From: Sphingomonas sp.
GTDB lineage: Bacteria > Pseudomonadota > Alphaproteobacteria > Sphingomonadales > Sphingomonadaceae
Assembly (NCBI RefSeq): GCF_025353885.1
Contig: NZ_JANXNX010000057.1
Coordinates: 1-32,196, forward strand
Length of the DNA stretch: 32,196 bases
Direction of reading: 5' to 3'
Part shown: positions 9,899 through 17,683 of the stretch, piece by piece
Layout of the letters: every line of letters begins with the position of its first letter
Numbering within the stretch: the stretch's first letter is position 1
The notes under the pieces: generated by a model
What the model saw: only the letters and a program-made list of their open reading frames with translations
Database searches by the model: none
Told to the model about the DNA's origin: nothing
Translations under genes and position numbers: made by a program

Positions 9899-10836
9899 GA
9901 CCCGGCGTTGGCAGCGCAGGCACGGCGCAACCGATCATTGATGGCCGCCCCGATGCCGGTTTCGGGAACCGGCGCGACGGCTATTGTTGCGCAGGCGGAA
10001 CGGTCGGCCTCATGCAAGCGATCGAACAGATTGGCCGCTGCCTCGACCAGGTCGCCGGACTGACTGAGGGTTGTATGTCCCCCCACCGTGCCAAATCCGA
10101 TATGCCATTCATCATTGCCGGCCGACATGGCGTCGGTGCGAAGTTCTTTGGACGGAGCGTAATGATTCATGGTTTGCCCGGGGGATTCAATCTTGTCATG
10201 CGCGGATAACGAAAGCCCGGTCATTATGGGCCCAAGCCGCAATAGGCGGACGCCCTTGTCGTCGACGGCGACGATCGTCGATTCGATACCGAGCGTATTT
10301 GGGCCATCGTCGATAATCAGGCGGACCCGTCCGTTCAGCGTGTTGAGAACATGCTCCGCCCGGGTCGGGCTGAGACGTCCGCTGGCGTTGGCACTGGGCG
10401 CGGCGAGGGGCACTTCGCTGGCTTCCAGCAGTGCCCTGATTGCGCGATGGGCGGGCACGCGAATGGCGATGGTGTCCAACCCGGCGGTCGCCAGCGTCGA
10501 CACCGGGCAGTCGCTTCGACGCGGAACAACCAGGGTCAGTGGTCCCGGCCAGTGCTTCAGCGCAAGCGCCCGCGCTTCATCGTTGAAAACGCCAAGGGCT
10601 TCGGCTGCGGCGAGGTCAAGGACATGGATTATCAAAGGATTGAAAATCGGCCGTCCCTTGGCCTCATAGATTCGCACCACCGCCGCGCTGTTCGTCGAAT
10701 CGGCCGCCAGCCCGTAAACGGTTTCGGTCGCCACCGCGACCGGAAACCCGGCGCGGATCAGTGCTGCAGCGTCCGCAATAACCAGCGGTCCGTAACGTCC
10801 GACCGTAGTCTGGCAAGAGTGATTTGAGGCGAGCAT
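9895..10836 (-). CDS. tsaC: L-threonylcarbamoyladenylate synthase (Sua5/TsaC)
   Basis: This enzyme makes threonylcarbamoyl-AMP from threonine, bicarbonate and ATP for the t6A modification at position 37 of ANN-decoding tRNAs. The YrdC domain shows TETVYGLAADS (37-47), the KGRP signature (60-63), KHWPGPLTLV and the APSANASG loop. At 313 residues it is longer than TsaC (about 190) and carries a C-terminal Sua5 domain (about 205-313). It is the first gene of the minus-strand run that continues into polysaccharide synthesis, ending in a four-base overlap with the initiating transferase. Its promoter should lie in the short divergent gap shared with the acyl-CoA dehydrogenase. Confidence 0.95.
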   Translation of the reverse strand: MLASNHSCQTTVGRYGPLVIADAAALIRAGFPVAVATETVYGLAADSTNSAAVVRIYEAKGRPIFNPLIIHVLDLAAAEALGVFNDEARALALKHWPGPLTLVVPRRSDCPVSTLATAGLDTIAIRVPAHRAIRALLEASEVPLAAPSANASGRLSPTRAEHVLNTLNGRVRLIIDDGPNTLGIESTIVAVDDKGVRLLRLGPIMTGLSLSAHDKIESPGQTMNHYAPSKELRTDAMSAGNDEWHIGFGTVGGHTTLSQSGDLVEAAANLFDRLHEADRSACATIAVAPVPETGIGAAINDRLRRACAANAGS

Positions 10837-10887
10837 AAGGTGGCGCTATAGGCGTGCTTTGCGCCCCCGCAAACCAAGGAACGACGT

Positions 10888-12597
10888 TTGGCCTACACGC
10901 CCCCGACGACTGAACAGCGCTTCGTTCTGGACCATGTCGTCCGCATCGACGAGCTGGCAGGCAATAATGCTTTTGCCGATGCGACGCCGGACCTGGTGGA
11001 GGCCATAGTTGAGGGGGCAGGCGCGTTTGCGCTGGGCGAATACGCGCCATTGAACCGGATCGGCGATACCGTTGGCGCGCGATGGAAAGACGGCGTGGTG
11101 ACGATGCCCCACGGTTTTCACGCAGCCTATCGCGCGCTTGTCGACAATGGCTGGGGGACGATCGTCGGCCCCAAGGATGCCGGTGGGCAGGGGTTACCCT
11201 TTGTACTGGGGACCATCGTGCTCGAGGATCTGGGTACGGCAAACATGGCCTTCACCTTGTGCAACATGCTGACGGCGGGCGCGGTCGAGGCACTGGCTGT
11301 ACATGGCAGCCAGGAGTTGCAGGGCGATTACCTGCCAAAGCTGGTCAGCGGGGAGTGGACCGGCACGATGAACTTGACCGAGCCGCAGGCGGGTTCGGAC
11401 GTCGGGGCGCTGCGGTCAACCGCGACACCGGTTGGTGATGGGAGCTGGCGGGTAACCGGCACGAAAATCTACATCACCTTTGGCGAACATGACCTGACCG
11501 ATAATATCGTTCACCTGGTTCTTGCCCGCACGCCTGACGCGCCAGCGGGCACCAAGGGTATTTCCCTGTTCCTGGTCCCGAAGCTCAGGCCGGCTGGCGA
11601 TGGCAGCTTTACGCAGGCCAACGATGTTCGCTGCGTGTCGATCGAACACAAGCTCGGCATCCACGCCTCGCCCACGTGCGTCCTGTCGTTCGGCGATGAT
11701 GGCGACTGCCTTGGCTGGCTGGTCGGTCCCGAGATGGGCGGAATGCGTGCAATGTTCACGATGATGAACAACGCCCGGCTGAATGTCGGACTGCAAGGGG
11801 TCCAAATCGGCGAGCGCGCGACCCAGGAGGCGATTGCCTATGCCAGTGACCGGGTGCAGGGCAAGGCCATCATCGAGCATCCCGACGTGCGCCGGATGTT
11901 ACTTCGCATGAAGGCGCTGACGCAGGCAGCACGCGCGCTTGTCTATGCGGCTGCCGGGGAAGTCGATCGCGCTCATCTGGGTGTTGATGGTGCCAAGGCG
12001 CGCGTCGACTTGCTGACCCCGCTCGCCAAGGCTTATGGTACCGACGTTGGGTGCGAGATCGCCAGTCTGGGCGTGCAGGTCCACGGCGGCATGGGCTTTG
12101 TCGAGGAAACCGGCGCAGCGCAGCACTATCGCGACATCCGGATCGCGCCGATCTACGAAGGCACCAATGGCATCCAGGCGGCTGACCTGGTCGGGCGCAA
12201 GCTGACCGGCGACGGCGGCACCGCGCTGAAGGCGCTCATTGCCGAGGTACGCGCCGAGGCGGGCGACCATGCGTCCTTGCTTTCACTGGTCGATGCCGTG
12301 GCCGAGACGACCGAATGGCTGCTGACCGCCACGCCAGACGACCGGCTCGCGGGGAGCTATCCATTCTTGGACATGGTCGCGGTCATGACCTGCGGCTGGC
12401 TGATGGCGCGCCAGGGCAAAGTTGCCGCTGCGATGCTGATGGCGGGCGAGGGCGATCCCGTGTTCCTGAAGGCAAAGACCGTTACAACGCGTTACTATCT
12501 GGAGCATGTCGTGCCGGAGGCGTTGGGCCGCGTAGCGGCTGCCCGGGCCGGCTCGGTCCTGCTGTTCGAATTATCGGCCGAGGAACTCGCTGCCTGA
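10888..12597 (+). CDS. Acyl-CoA dehydrogenase (long form with C-terminal extension)
   Basis: This FAD-dependent acyl-CoA dehydrogenase has 569 residues, the long form that includes DmdC-like enzymes. It has an N-terminal helical domain, the middle beta domain with the flavin-binding stretch MNLTEPQAGSD (161-171), and a C-terminal helical domain. The C-terminal domain holds QVHGGMGFVEETGAAQHYRD and the probable catalytic base Glu424 in YEGTNGIQ. About 130 residues follow, matching the acyl-CoA dehydrogenase C-terminal domain. The start is TTG at 10888 with AAGGA seven bases upstream (10876-10880). Beta-oxidation or methylmercaptopropionyl-CoA turnover are both possible. Its stop overlaps the next gene's ATG by one base. 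Confidence 0.9.
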   Translation: MAYTPPTTEQRFVLDHVVRIDELAGNNAFADATPDLVEAIVEGAGAFALGEYAPLNRIGDTVGARWKDGVVTMPHGFHAAYRALVDNGWGTIVGPKDAGGQGLPFVLGTIVLEDLGTANMAFTLCNMLTAGAVEALAVHGSQELQGDYLPKLVSGEWTGTMNLTEPQAGSDVGALRSTATPVGDGSWRVTGTKIYITFGEHDLTDNIVHLVLARTPDAPAGTKGISLFLVPKLRPAGDGSFTQANDVRCVSIEHKLGIHASPTCVLSFGDDGDCLGWLVGPEMGGMRAMFTMMNNARLNVGLQGVQIGERATQEAIAYASDRVQGKAIIEHPDVRRMLLRMKALTQAARALVYAAAGEVDRAHLGVDGAKARVDLLTPLAKAYGTDVGCEIASLGVQVHGGMGFVEETGAAQHYRDIRIAPIYEGTNGIQAADLVGRKLTGDGGTALKALIAEVRAEAGDHASLLSLVDAVAETTEWLLTATPDDRLAGSYPFLDMVAVMTCGWLMARQGKVAAAMLMAGEGDPVFLKAKTVTTRYYLEHVVPEALGRVAAARAGSVLLFELSAEELAA

Positions 12598-13169
12598 TGG
12601 AGGATGCCCTTCGGTTTGCCACCCTCGACGACGCGCCTGCGCTGCACCGCCTGATTGAAAGCGCCTATCGCGGCGACCGGGCACGATTGGGATGGACGCA
12701 CGAAGCCGACCTACTCGAGGGCCAGCGCACCGATGTCGAGGCGCTCTCTGCCATTCTTTCCGATACGGAGCAGCGTTTGATCGTTGCCGAGCGCAACGGC
12801 GTCATGATTGGCTGCGTGCAAGTCACAGCGATCGCTGGAACTACGGCCAATATCGGGCATTTGTCGGTTGAGCCCAAACTGCAAGGGACAGGTCTCGGAC
12901 GCCGATTGGTTGCCGAGGCGGAGCGCGTTGCCGTCCACCATTATTCTGCGCGTTTGGTCGAAATGACCGTAATCATGCAGCGCCCGGAATTGATCGCCTG
13001 GTATGGTCGTCTCGGGTTTTCGCCAACCGGCGAACACCGTCCGTTTCCCGTGGATAATCCGCGCTTCGGCATACCCCGCGTCCCTGATTTGTGCTTTGTC
13101 GTGCTGGCCAAGTCCCTTGTGCCCGAACAGCCGCTCCCTATCTCGACTAACAGGGGCGCTGCCCGCTAA
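12597..13169 (+). CDS. GNAT-family N-acetyltransferase
   Basis: This is a 190-residue acetyl-CoA-dependent acetyltransferase. The core acetyl-CoA motif is visible as LSVEPKLQGTGLGRRL (about 89-104), followed by the helix VAEAERVAVHH and the C-terminal WYGRLGFSPTGE typical of GNAT folds. The start is ATG 12597, which shares one base with the acyl-CoA dehydrogenase stop (TGATG). The open frame extends upstream in an overlapping frame but does not look coding there. Translation is probably coupled to the dehydrogenase. The substrate is unknown; many family members act on amino groups of small molecules or protein termini. Confidence 0.88.
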   Translation: MEDALRFATLDDAPALHRLIESAYRGDRARLGWTHEADLLEGQRTDVEALSAILSDTEQRLIVAERNGVMIGCVQVTAIAGTTANIGHLSVEPKLQGTGLGRRLVAEAERVAVHHYSARLVEMTVIMQRPELIAWYGRLGFSPTGEHRPFPVDNPRFGIPRVPDLCFVVLAKSLVPEQPLPISTNRGAAR

Positions 13170-13186
13170 TTTGACGGAGAGAGAAT

Positions 13187-13738
13187 GTGGCAAATGAAAC
13201 TGCGACTTTGGCGGCGGGATGCTTCTGGTGCATAGAAGCGGTGTTCGACGGCTTGGCGGGGGTCCAGTCGGTCGAAAGCGGCTATATCGGGGGACATGTG
13301 GCTAACCCGACTTACAACGCGGTGTGCGGCGGCAAGACGGGACATGCCGAGGCCATCCGCGTGGTCTTCGATCCGGCTGTCGTCAGTTTTCATGAAGTGC
13401 TCGATATATTCTTCGAGATTCATGACCCTAGCCAGTTGAATCGCCAGGGGAACGACGTGGGCACGCAATATCGTTCAGCCATTTTCCCACATTCGCCCGA
13501 ACAGGAGGCGGCAGCGCGAGCAGCCATCGTTCGCGCGCAGGCCGATCATCCTTCGCGGCCGATCGTGACGACAATCGAGCCGCTGTCTCAATGGTATGTG
13601 GCCGAGAACTATCATCAGGAGTATTTTGAACGCGAAGGAAACTCGAACCCCTATTGCCAAATCGTGGTCGCGCCGAAGCTGGCGAAGTTCAGGAAGAAGC
13701 ATTCCGAACGCCTGAAAACAGCTGTTTTTCTTGATTGA
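13187..13738 (+). CDS. msrA: Peptide-methionine (S)-S-oxide reductase MsrA
   Basis: This enzyme reduces the S-epimer of methionine sulfoxide in proteins and free methionine. The 183 residues carry the family signature GCFWCIE with catalytic Cys12, the [25 protein letters not shown] block, and YHQEYFE near the C-terminus. The usual distal resolving cysteines of longer MsrA proteins are not evident; Cys15 in the signature or Cys66 could serve. The start is GTG at 13187 with a GGAGAGA sequence just upstream. It lies 17 bases after the GNAT gene and may be its operon partner. Confidence 0.95.
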   Translation: MANETATLAAGCFWCIEAVFDGLAGVQSVESGYIGGHVANPTYNAVCGGKTGHAEAIRVVFDPAVVSFHEVLDIFFEIHDPSQLNRQGNDVGTQYRSAIFPHSPEQEAAARAAIVRAQADHPSRPIVTTIEPLSQWYVAENYHQEYFEREGNSNPYCQIVVAPKLAKFRKKHSERLKTAVFLD

Positions 13739-13784
13739 GGTTAGAAAGCGTGTGTTTTCAATGAGGTAAGCCTCTAATGGCGCA

Positions 13785-13803
13785 AAATTTGCTACGCAAA
13801 TTT
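13785..13803. promoter_or_regulatory. Perfect 8-bp palindrome, candidate operator
   Basis: The sequence AAATTTGC-TAC-GCAAATTT is a perfect inverted repeat with a three-base spacer, between msrA and the small gene at 13882. The size and symmetry suit a dimeric winged-helix repressor, and such a regulator is encoded just beyond the small gene on the opposite strand. It is AT-rich with no T-run after it, so it is a poor terminator. The function is inferred. Confidence 0.45.
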
Positions 13804-13881
13804 CATAAAACGACGTCGAAATGATCTTGTGTCTGTCCGCGCGATGTAGTCAACAGCCTCCGTTATCGGAGAATGAGACTA

Positions 13882-14079
13882 GTGGCATCCCAACTTAATT
13901 CAGTCGTCGAAGACAATCGAACCGAGTTGGCTGAAATCTTCGGCTCTCTCGATCGTGCCCTCGGCCTACTGGATCAACTTGGTTTGAGCGAGGCGGCAGC
14001 AAGACTTTCGACAGTTCTCGACGTCTTGGTTCCGTTCATCAACGATGCGAACGAAAGTTTTCTAGCCACTGAATCATGA
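13882..14079 (+). CDS. Small helical protein of unknown function
   Basis: I do not recognise this protein of 65 residues, or 68 if started at ATG 13873. I prefer GTG 13882 because GGAG at 13868-13871 is ten bases upstream of it but only one base from the ATG. The product is acidic and mostly amphipathic helix (NRTELAEIFGSLDRALGLLDQLGLSEAAARLSTVLDVL split over two predicted helices), with no cysteines, signal peptide or membrane segment. The last 41 bases overlap the end of the convergent winged-helix regulator. Local GC is lower than in the flanking housekeeping genes. A palindrome lies about 80 bases upstream. It may be a small binding partner or adaptor, but nothing in the sequence fixes a role. 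Confidence 0.6.
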   Translation: MASQLNSVVEDNRTELAEIFGSLDRALGLLDQLGLSEAAARLSTVLDVLVPFINDANESFLATES

Positions 14080-14536
14080 GCGTGTTGCCCATTGAGGTCA
14101 TCTTTAAGGTAGTGCTTCGCTTGTCATTTGGGTGCGAGATTCGCTCCAGATACTGACGTTCAGTGAGCACCTTAAGATACCGAAGCGCCGTTGCCTCAGG
14201 GACGCTCGCCGCATGGCAAGCGCTTGAAATACTCACTTGCTCGTCCCGGGCCGATCTGATGAACAGGTCGAGCAACAGGTCCCATGCAGGGTCAGCGAAA
14301 ATGTCGTCGTTAAAGACCTTCTCTCGATCGCGCCGCGACCAATATATGCGTTCGGCCAGCTTTGCATAATCAATTTGGCCGATAGAAGCATCGCTAAGCT
14401 CCCCGACATCCATAAGCCTTTGCCGCCGCTTTTCGCGCTCAAGCAAGTTACGCAACTCACCCAGCTCGGTGGCTGACAACGGGTTGTTGCGGCTATCCTC
14501 CGATGCGAAAACTGGGTGATCCTGAAATCGGTTCAT
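14039..14536 (-). CDS. MarR-like winged-helix transcriptional regulator
   Basis: This is a 165-residue DNA-binding protein. The C-terminal half (about 85-160) has a winged-helix pattern. The recognition-helix region is VPEATALRYLKVLTERQYLERI, and a wing reads HPNDKRSTTLKMT, matching the MarR wing signature. The N-terminal half (about 20-80) is charged and helical, possibly for dimerisation, and is not a standard MarR N-terminus. It ends inside the convergent small gene (41-base overlap), so transcription from either side may interfere with the other. Sampled GC here is about 45-48%, lower than the surroundings. Its target is unknown; the palindrome at 13785 is a candidate. Confidence 0.8.
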   Translation of the reverse strand: MNRFQDHPVFASEDSRNNPLSATELGELRNLLEREKRRQRLMDVGELSDASIGQIDYAKLAERIYWSRRDREKVFNDDIFADPAWDLLLDLFIRSARDEQVSISSACHAASVPEATALRYLKVLTERQYLERISHPNDKRSTTLKMTSMGNTLMIQWLENFRSHR

Positions 14537-14763
14537 TCAATATCTACTGGTAAAACGACGCATTGGGTCCAGATTCCTTTTTGGGCCAAATGAATTTAGC
14601 GCAAAAGTATAAAAGCGTACAGGAGCGTTAGAGCGTTTATTTGATGAGATGAATGCCCTTCGCAAAGAACTTTTTTTGTGTTGATTTTTTCGGGACCGAC
14701 CTGGTTTTCCGGGTTTGGGAGATTGCCTTCATTTTGGATTGTTCTGCCTGAATCCGGCAGGCG

Positions 14764-14771
14764 ATGGTTAA
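14764..14771 (-). promoter_or_regulatory. CtrA-like half-site upstream of the PilZ gene
   Basis: ATGGTTAA on the plus strand is TTAACCAT on the minus strand, an exact match to the CtrA half-site consensus known from Caulobacter. It lies 112 bases before the PilZ start. A second TTAA at 14783-14786 lies 11 bases further on, which is not the classic seven-base spacing. CtrA commonly controls motility and c-di-GMP genes in alphaproteobacteria. Binding here is inferred. Confidence 0.4.
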
Positions 14772-14831
14772 CGAATTGCCGCTTAATAATGGCCTACCGA
14801 TGCGATGGGTTGGTCCCCGGCGCATTGGCGA

Positions 14832-14863
14832 GGCCCCCGGCATACCCCACCATGTCGGGGGCC
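14832..14863 (+). promoter_or_regulatory. Strong stem-loop in the PilZ leader
   Basis: A 12-pair stem (one G-U) encloses an eight-base loop: left arm GGCCCCCGGCAT, right arm ATGTCGGGGGCC. CAACTTTT follows, and the PilZ Shine-Dalgarno region (AGGT) and ATG start 19 bases after the stem. The T-run is only four long, so this may be a weak terminator/attenuator, an mRNA stabiliser, or a structure that tunes ribosome access. Confidence 0.65.
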
Positions 14864-14882
14864 CAACTTTTAGGTAAGTATA

Positions 14883-15206
14883 ATGTCAGCCAGTCAGGAC
14901 AAGTTCCAAGGGGCGATCGAGCGACGGACCGAGAACAGGATCCTGGGCAGGTTCGCGGCGCGTCTCCGCCAGTCCGCCGGCAAACCCCTGGCCGTATCCG
15001 TCTATGACCTTTCGGCTCGAGGATTTTGTACCGAATGGCCGCATCGCCTGAGCGTTGGGGATCGTGTCTGGCTGACGCTCGACCGGATTGAATCACTCGC
15101 CGCCATCGTCAGCTGGACCACCGATTTTGCAATCGGCTGTAAATTCGAACGCCCTCTGCATCCAGCGACGCTGAATACGATTGCCGACAGCAGCGACCGC
15201 CGCTGA
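14883..15206 (+). CDS. PilZ-domain c-di-GMP-binding protein
   Basis: This is a 107-residue single-domain PilZ protein. The c-di-GMP-binding signatures are an arginine-rich RxxxR stretch in ERRTENR (about 13-19) and DLSARG (about 42-47, the D/NxSxxG motif). The beta-barrel strands VGDRVWLTL and GCKFERPL follow. PilZ proteins transmit c-di-GMP levels to motility, exopolysaccharide synthesis or export. Its presence in a window rich in polysaccharide genes, 18 bases from the convergent wecC, is suggestive but not proof of a link. It follows a long leader with a hairpin and a CtrA-like half-site, and appears to be transcribed alone. Confidence 0.92.
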   Translation: MSASQDKFQGAIERRTENRILGRFAARLRQSAGKPLAVSVYDLSARGFCTEWPHRLSVGDRVWLTLDRIESLAAIVSWTTDFAIGCKFERPLHPATLNTIADSSDRR

Positions 15207-15223
15207 CTGGGTACGCAGCTGAC

Positions 15224-16483
15224 TCAGGGCGCCGCCGACCAGATTCCCTTGGTGTCATAAACGATTTTGTCGGCGCGCTCCTCGGGCGGCACCGACCTGA
15301 AGATGTCATGGTCGACCAGCACGATCATCACCGCACATTCCAGCAGGGCGGCATCGATATCGGCCAGTGTCGCGCCGGTATCGTCGAACTCGGGCGGCAG
15401 GCGATCGACATGCGGCTCGACGATGACGATCCTGTTCCCGAAACGCACCGCCAAGTCGTGTGCGACCTTCAGCGCCGGACTCTCGCGAAAGTCATCGACA
15501 TTGGCCTTGAACGCCAAACCCAGCACCGCAACTTGCGCTCCCGGATTTGCGTCGATGAGCCGGGCGGCCTCGGCCACCACATAGCCGGTCTTGCGGTCGT
15601 TCACTTCGCGCGCGGTCCTGATCAGCGGAGTGATCTCTGGCGCGCTGTGGATGATGAACCACGGATCGACGGCGATGCAATGCCCGCCCACGCCCGGTCC
15701 CGGCGACAGGATGTTGACCCGTGGGTGACGATTGGCAAGGCGCAAGACTTCCCAGACGTCTATGCCGAGCTTGTCCGACACCATCGACAATTCATTCGCA
15801 AAGGCGATGTTGACGTCGCGAAACGCGTTCTCGCTGAGCTTCACCATTTCGGCGACGCGCGCGCTTGTCGTGATGCAGGCACCGCGAACGAATCCGCGAT
15901 AGAATGCGAGCGCCTTGCGGGCGCAGCGTGGCGTGATGCCGCCGATGCACCGGTCGTTGTCGATCAATTCGACCAGAATGCGCCCCGGCAGCACACGTTC
16001 GGGGCAATAAGCGATCGCGATGTCGGCGGTGCCGTTGCCGGTTCTTGGCACATGCAGGTCAGGACGCAATTCGGCAATCAGGTCGCGCAGGGTATCGGTC
16101 GTTCCCACCGGCGACGTCGATTCGAGCACGATCAAGTCGCCTGACTTCAAGACCGGCGCAATCGTACGCGCGGCGGACAGCACATGGCTGATGTCGGGCG
16201 CATGATTGTCGTCGAATGGCGTCGGGACTGCGATCAGGAATACATCTGCGGGTTCCACCTCGGTCGATGCCCTCAGCAGGCCCCGGGCGACCACGCCCTG
16301 CACCAACGCGTCAAGATCGACTTCCTCGATGTGGACGCCCCCTGAATTAACGGTTTCCACCACGTCGGCGCGGACGTCGATGCCGATCACCTGACTGCCC
16401 GACCGGGCCACGATTGCGGCGGTGGGAAGGCCGATATAGCCAAGGCCCATCACGCAGGTCTTTGGATGGTTACTAACGGCCAT
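15224..16483 (-). CDS. wecC: UDP-N-acetyl-D-mannosamine dehydrogenase WecC
   Basis: This enzyme oxidises UDP-ManNAc to UDP-ManNAcA with NAD. The 419 residues show the Rossmann motif VMGLGYIGLPTAA (11-23), the VPTPFDD loop (87-92), ESTSPVGTTD and the catalytic Cys269 in GVGGHCIAVDPWFI. WecC-branch features such as SPGPGVGGHCIAVDPWF separate it from the TviB-type enzyme encoded at 7231. Its ATG overlaps the end of wecB by 11 bases, so the two enzymes are co-translated and channel UDP-GlcNAc to UDP-ManNAcA. No enterobacterial common antigen genes are nearby, so the sugar more likely goes into a cell-surface polysaccharide. Confidence 0.95.
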   Translation of the reverse strand: MAVSNHPKTCVMGLGYIGLPTAAIVARSGSQVIGIDVRADVVETVNSGGVHIEEVDLDALVQGVVARGLLRASTEVEPADVFLIAVPTPFDDNHAPDISHVLSAARTIAPVLKSGDLIVLESTSPVGTTDTLRDLIAELRPDLHVPRTGNGTADIAIAYCPERVLPGRILVELIDNDRCIGGITPRCARKALAFYRGFVRGACITTSARVAEMVKLSENAFRDVNIAFANELSMVSDKLGIDVWEVLRLANRHPRVNILSPGPGVGGHCIAVDPWFIIHSAPEITPLIRTAREVNDRKTGYVVAEAARLIDANPGAQVAVLGLAFKANVDDFRESPALKVAHDLAVRFGNRIVIVEPHVDRLPPEFDDTGATLADIDAALLECAVMIVLVDHDIFRSVPPEERADKIVYDTKGIWSAAP

Positions 16484-17591
16484 TGGCTATAATCCTGGAG
16501 ATGCGGGCGGCGGCGTGGCCGTCGCCGAATGGGCTGTGCGCGCGCGACATTGCGTCGTAGGCAGACGGGTTATCGAGCAGTCTGCTGGTTTCTGAAACGA
16601 TCAGTGCGGGGTCAGTGCCGACCAGCCGGGCGGTCCCGGCGATGACCCCCTCGGGTCGTTCGGTCGTCTCTCGCATGACGAGCACCGGCTTGCCGAAGGT
16701 CGGCGCTTCTTCCTGCACGCCGCCGCTGTCGGTCAGCACCAGCGTTGAGCGGTCGAGCAGGCGGACGAAGTCGGGATAATCGAGCGGTTCGATCATCGCG
16801 ATAGTGTCGGATGCGGGCAGGGCGTCGGCCATTGCTGTCCGGACATTCGGGTTGGGATGGACCGGAAAGACAATGCCTACGTCGTCGCGCTCGGCAATTT
16901 GTCCGATCGCGCCAGCTATCCCGCGCATTGCCGCGAAATTTTCGCGGCGGTGTGTCGTCACCGCGATGATCCGCTTGGCCCCAAACCGGTCGATGATCGT
17001 GTCGATCTTCCGGCACATCGACGGGTCGGCCAGCAGCCGGCTGCGGGTCGCCAGCAGCGCGTCGATAACGGTGTTGCCGGTTTCGAATATCGTGTCGGCA
17101 CGCACCCCTTCGCGTCGTAGCGCCTCGGCGGCGGTGGCGGTTGGGGCGAAATGCTGGTCCGCCATCGTCGCGACAATCCGGCGGTTGACCTCCTCGGGCC
17201 AGGGATGGTGGATGTCGCCGCTGCGCAAACCGGCTTCGACATGGCTCACCGGGATTTTGCGATAATAGGCGGCCAGCGCCCCGACCATTGCGGTGGCGGT
17301 ATCGCCCTGGACGATTACCCGGTCGGGCTTTTCGATATCGAACACTTCGCCCAAGCGGACCAGCAAGGCCGCCGTCAGGGAATCGAGTGTCTGGCCGGGC
17401 ACCATGATGTCCAGGTCGTAATCGGGCACGATCCCGCTCAAGCGCAATATCTGGTCGAGCATCCCGCGATGTTGCGCCGTCACGCAGACGCGGCAGTCGA
17501 CCCCTGTTTCGATCCGCAGCGCGTCGATAACCGGAAACAGCTTGATCGCCTCCGGACGCGTCCCGAATACGGCAAGGACCTTGATCGACAC
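16473..17591 (-). CDS. wecB: UDP-N-acetylglucosamine 2-epimerase (non-hydrolysing) WecB
   Basis: This enzyme interconverts UDP-GlcNAc and UDP-ManNAc in the cytoplasm. The 372 residues have the family blocks FGTRPEAIKLFPVI (9-22), VTAQHRGMLDQ (37-47), VQGDTATAM (94-102), SHVEAGLRSG (116-125) and PEEVNRR (132-138). The C-terminal half has TDSGGVQEEAPTFGKPVLVMR, which binds the nucleotide. The start is GTG at 17591; a GGGGA lies about 12 bases upstream. It is first in the wecB-wecC pair, and the 92-base gap to the phosphatase gene should hold the promoter. Confidence 0.96.
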   Translation of the reverse strand: MSIKVLAVFGTRPEAIKLFPVIDALRIETGVDCRVCVTAQHRGMLDQILRLSGIVPDYDLDIMVPGQTLDSLTAALLVRLGEVFDIEKPDRVIVQGDTATAMVGALAAYYRKIPVSHVEAGLRSGDIHHPWPEEVNRRIVATMADQHFAPTATAAEALRREGVRADTIFETGNTVIDALLATRSRLLADPSMCRKIDTIIDRFGAKRIIAVTTHRRENFAAMRGIAGAIGQIAERDDVGIVFPVHPNPNVRTAMADALPASDTIAMIEPLDYPDFVRLLDRSTLVLTDSGGVQEEAPTFGKPVLVMRETTERPEGVIAGTARLVGTDPALIVSETSRLLDNPSAYDAMSRAHSPFGDGHAAARISRIIANGR

Positions 17592-17683
17592 TGGCGTTCA
17601 TTCCCCGAACCGGACTTGGCTCCGACCCGCGTTATGCGTTCAACATTGAACTCCGGTAAACGTCGGAAAAAATGAAGTGCCGC

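Larger units (their letters stand above)
14537..14882. other. Gene-free stretch between the regulator and the PilZ gene
   Basis: This 346-base stretch has no convincing coding frame. From left to right it holds: the divergent promoter zone of the winged-helix regulator, with a short tandem GAGCGTTA-GAGCGTTT near 14625; a T-rich tract near 14669-14690; a small inverted repeat CTGCC/GGCAG (14743-14759); a CtrA-like half-site (14764-14771); and a strong hairpin (14832-14863) immediately before the PilZ start. The long leader suggests that PilZ expression is regulated. Confidence 0.6.

Noticed and set aside
13741-13777. Possible terminator after msrA (TTAGA...TCTAA with an inner GAGG/CCTC)
   Set aside because: The stem is short and interrupted and no T-run follows, so it is too weak to call.
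16612-17601. Minus-strand open frame of 329 codons in another frame of wecB
   Set aside because: It overlaps wecB entirely; the wecB frame has all family motifs, while this one is Arg/Pro-rich without motifs.
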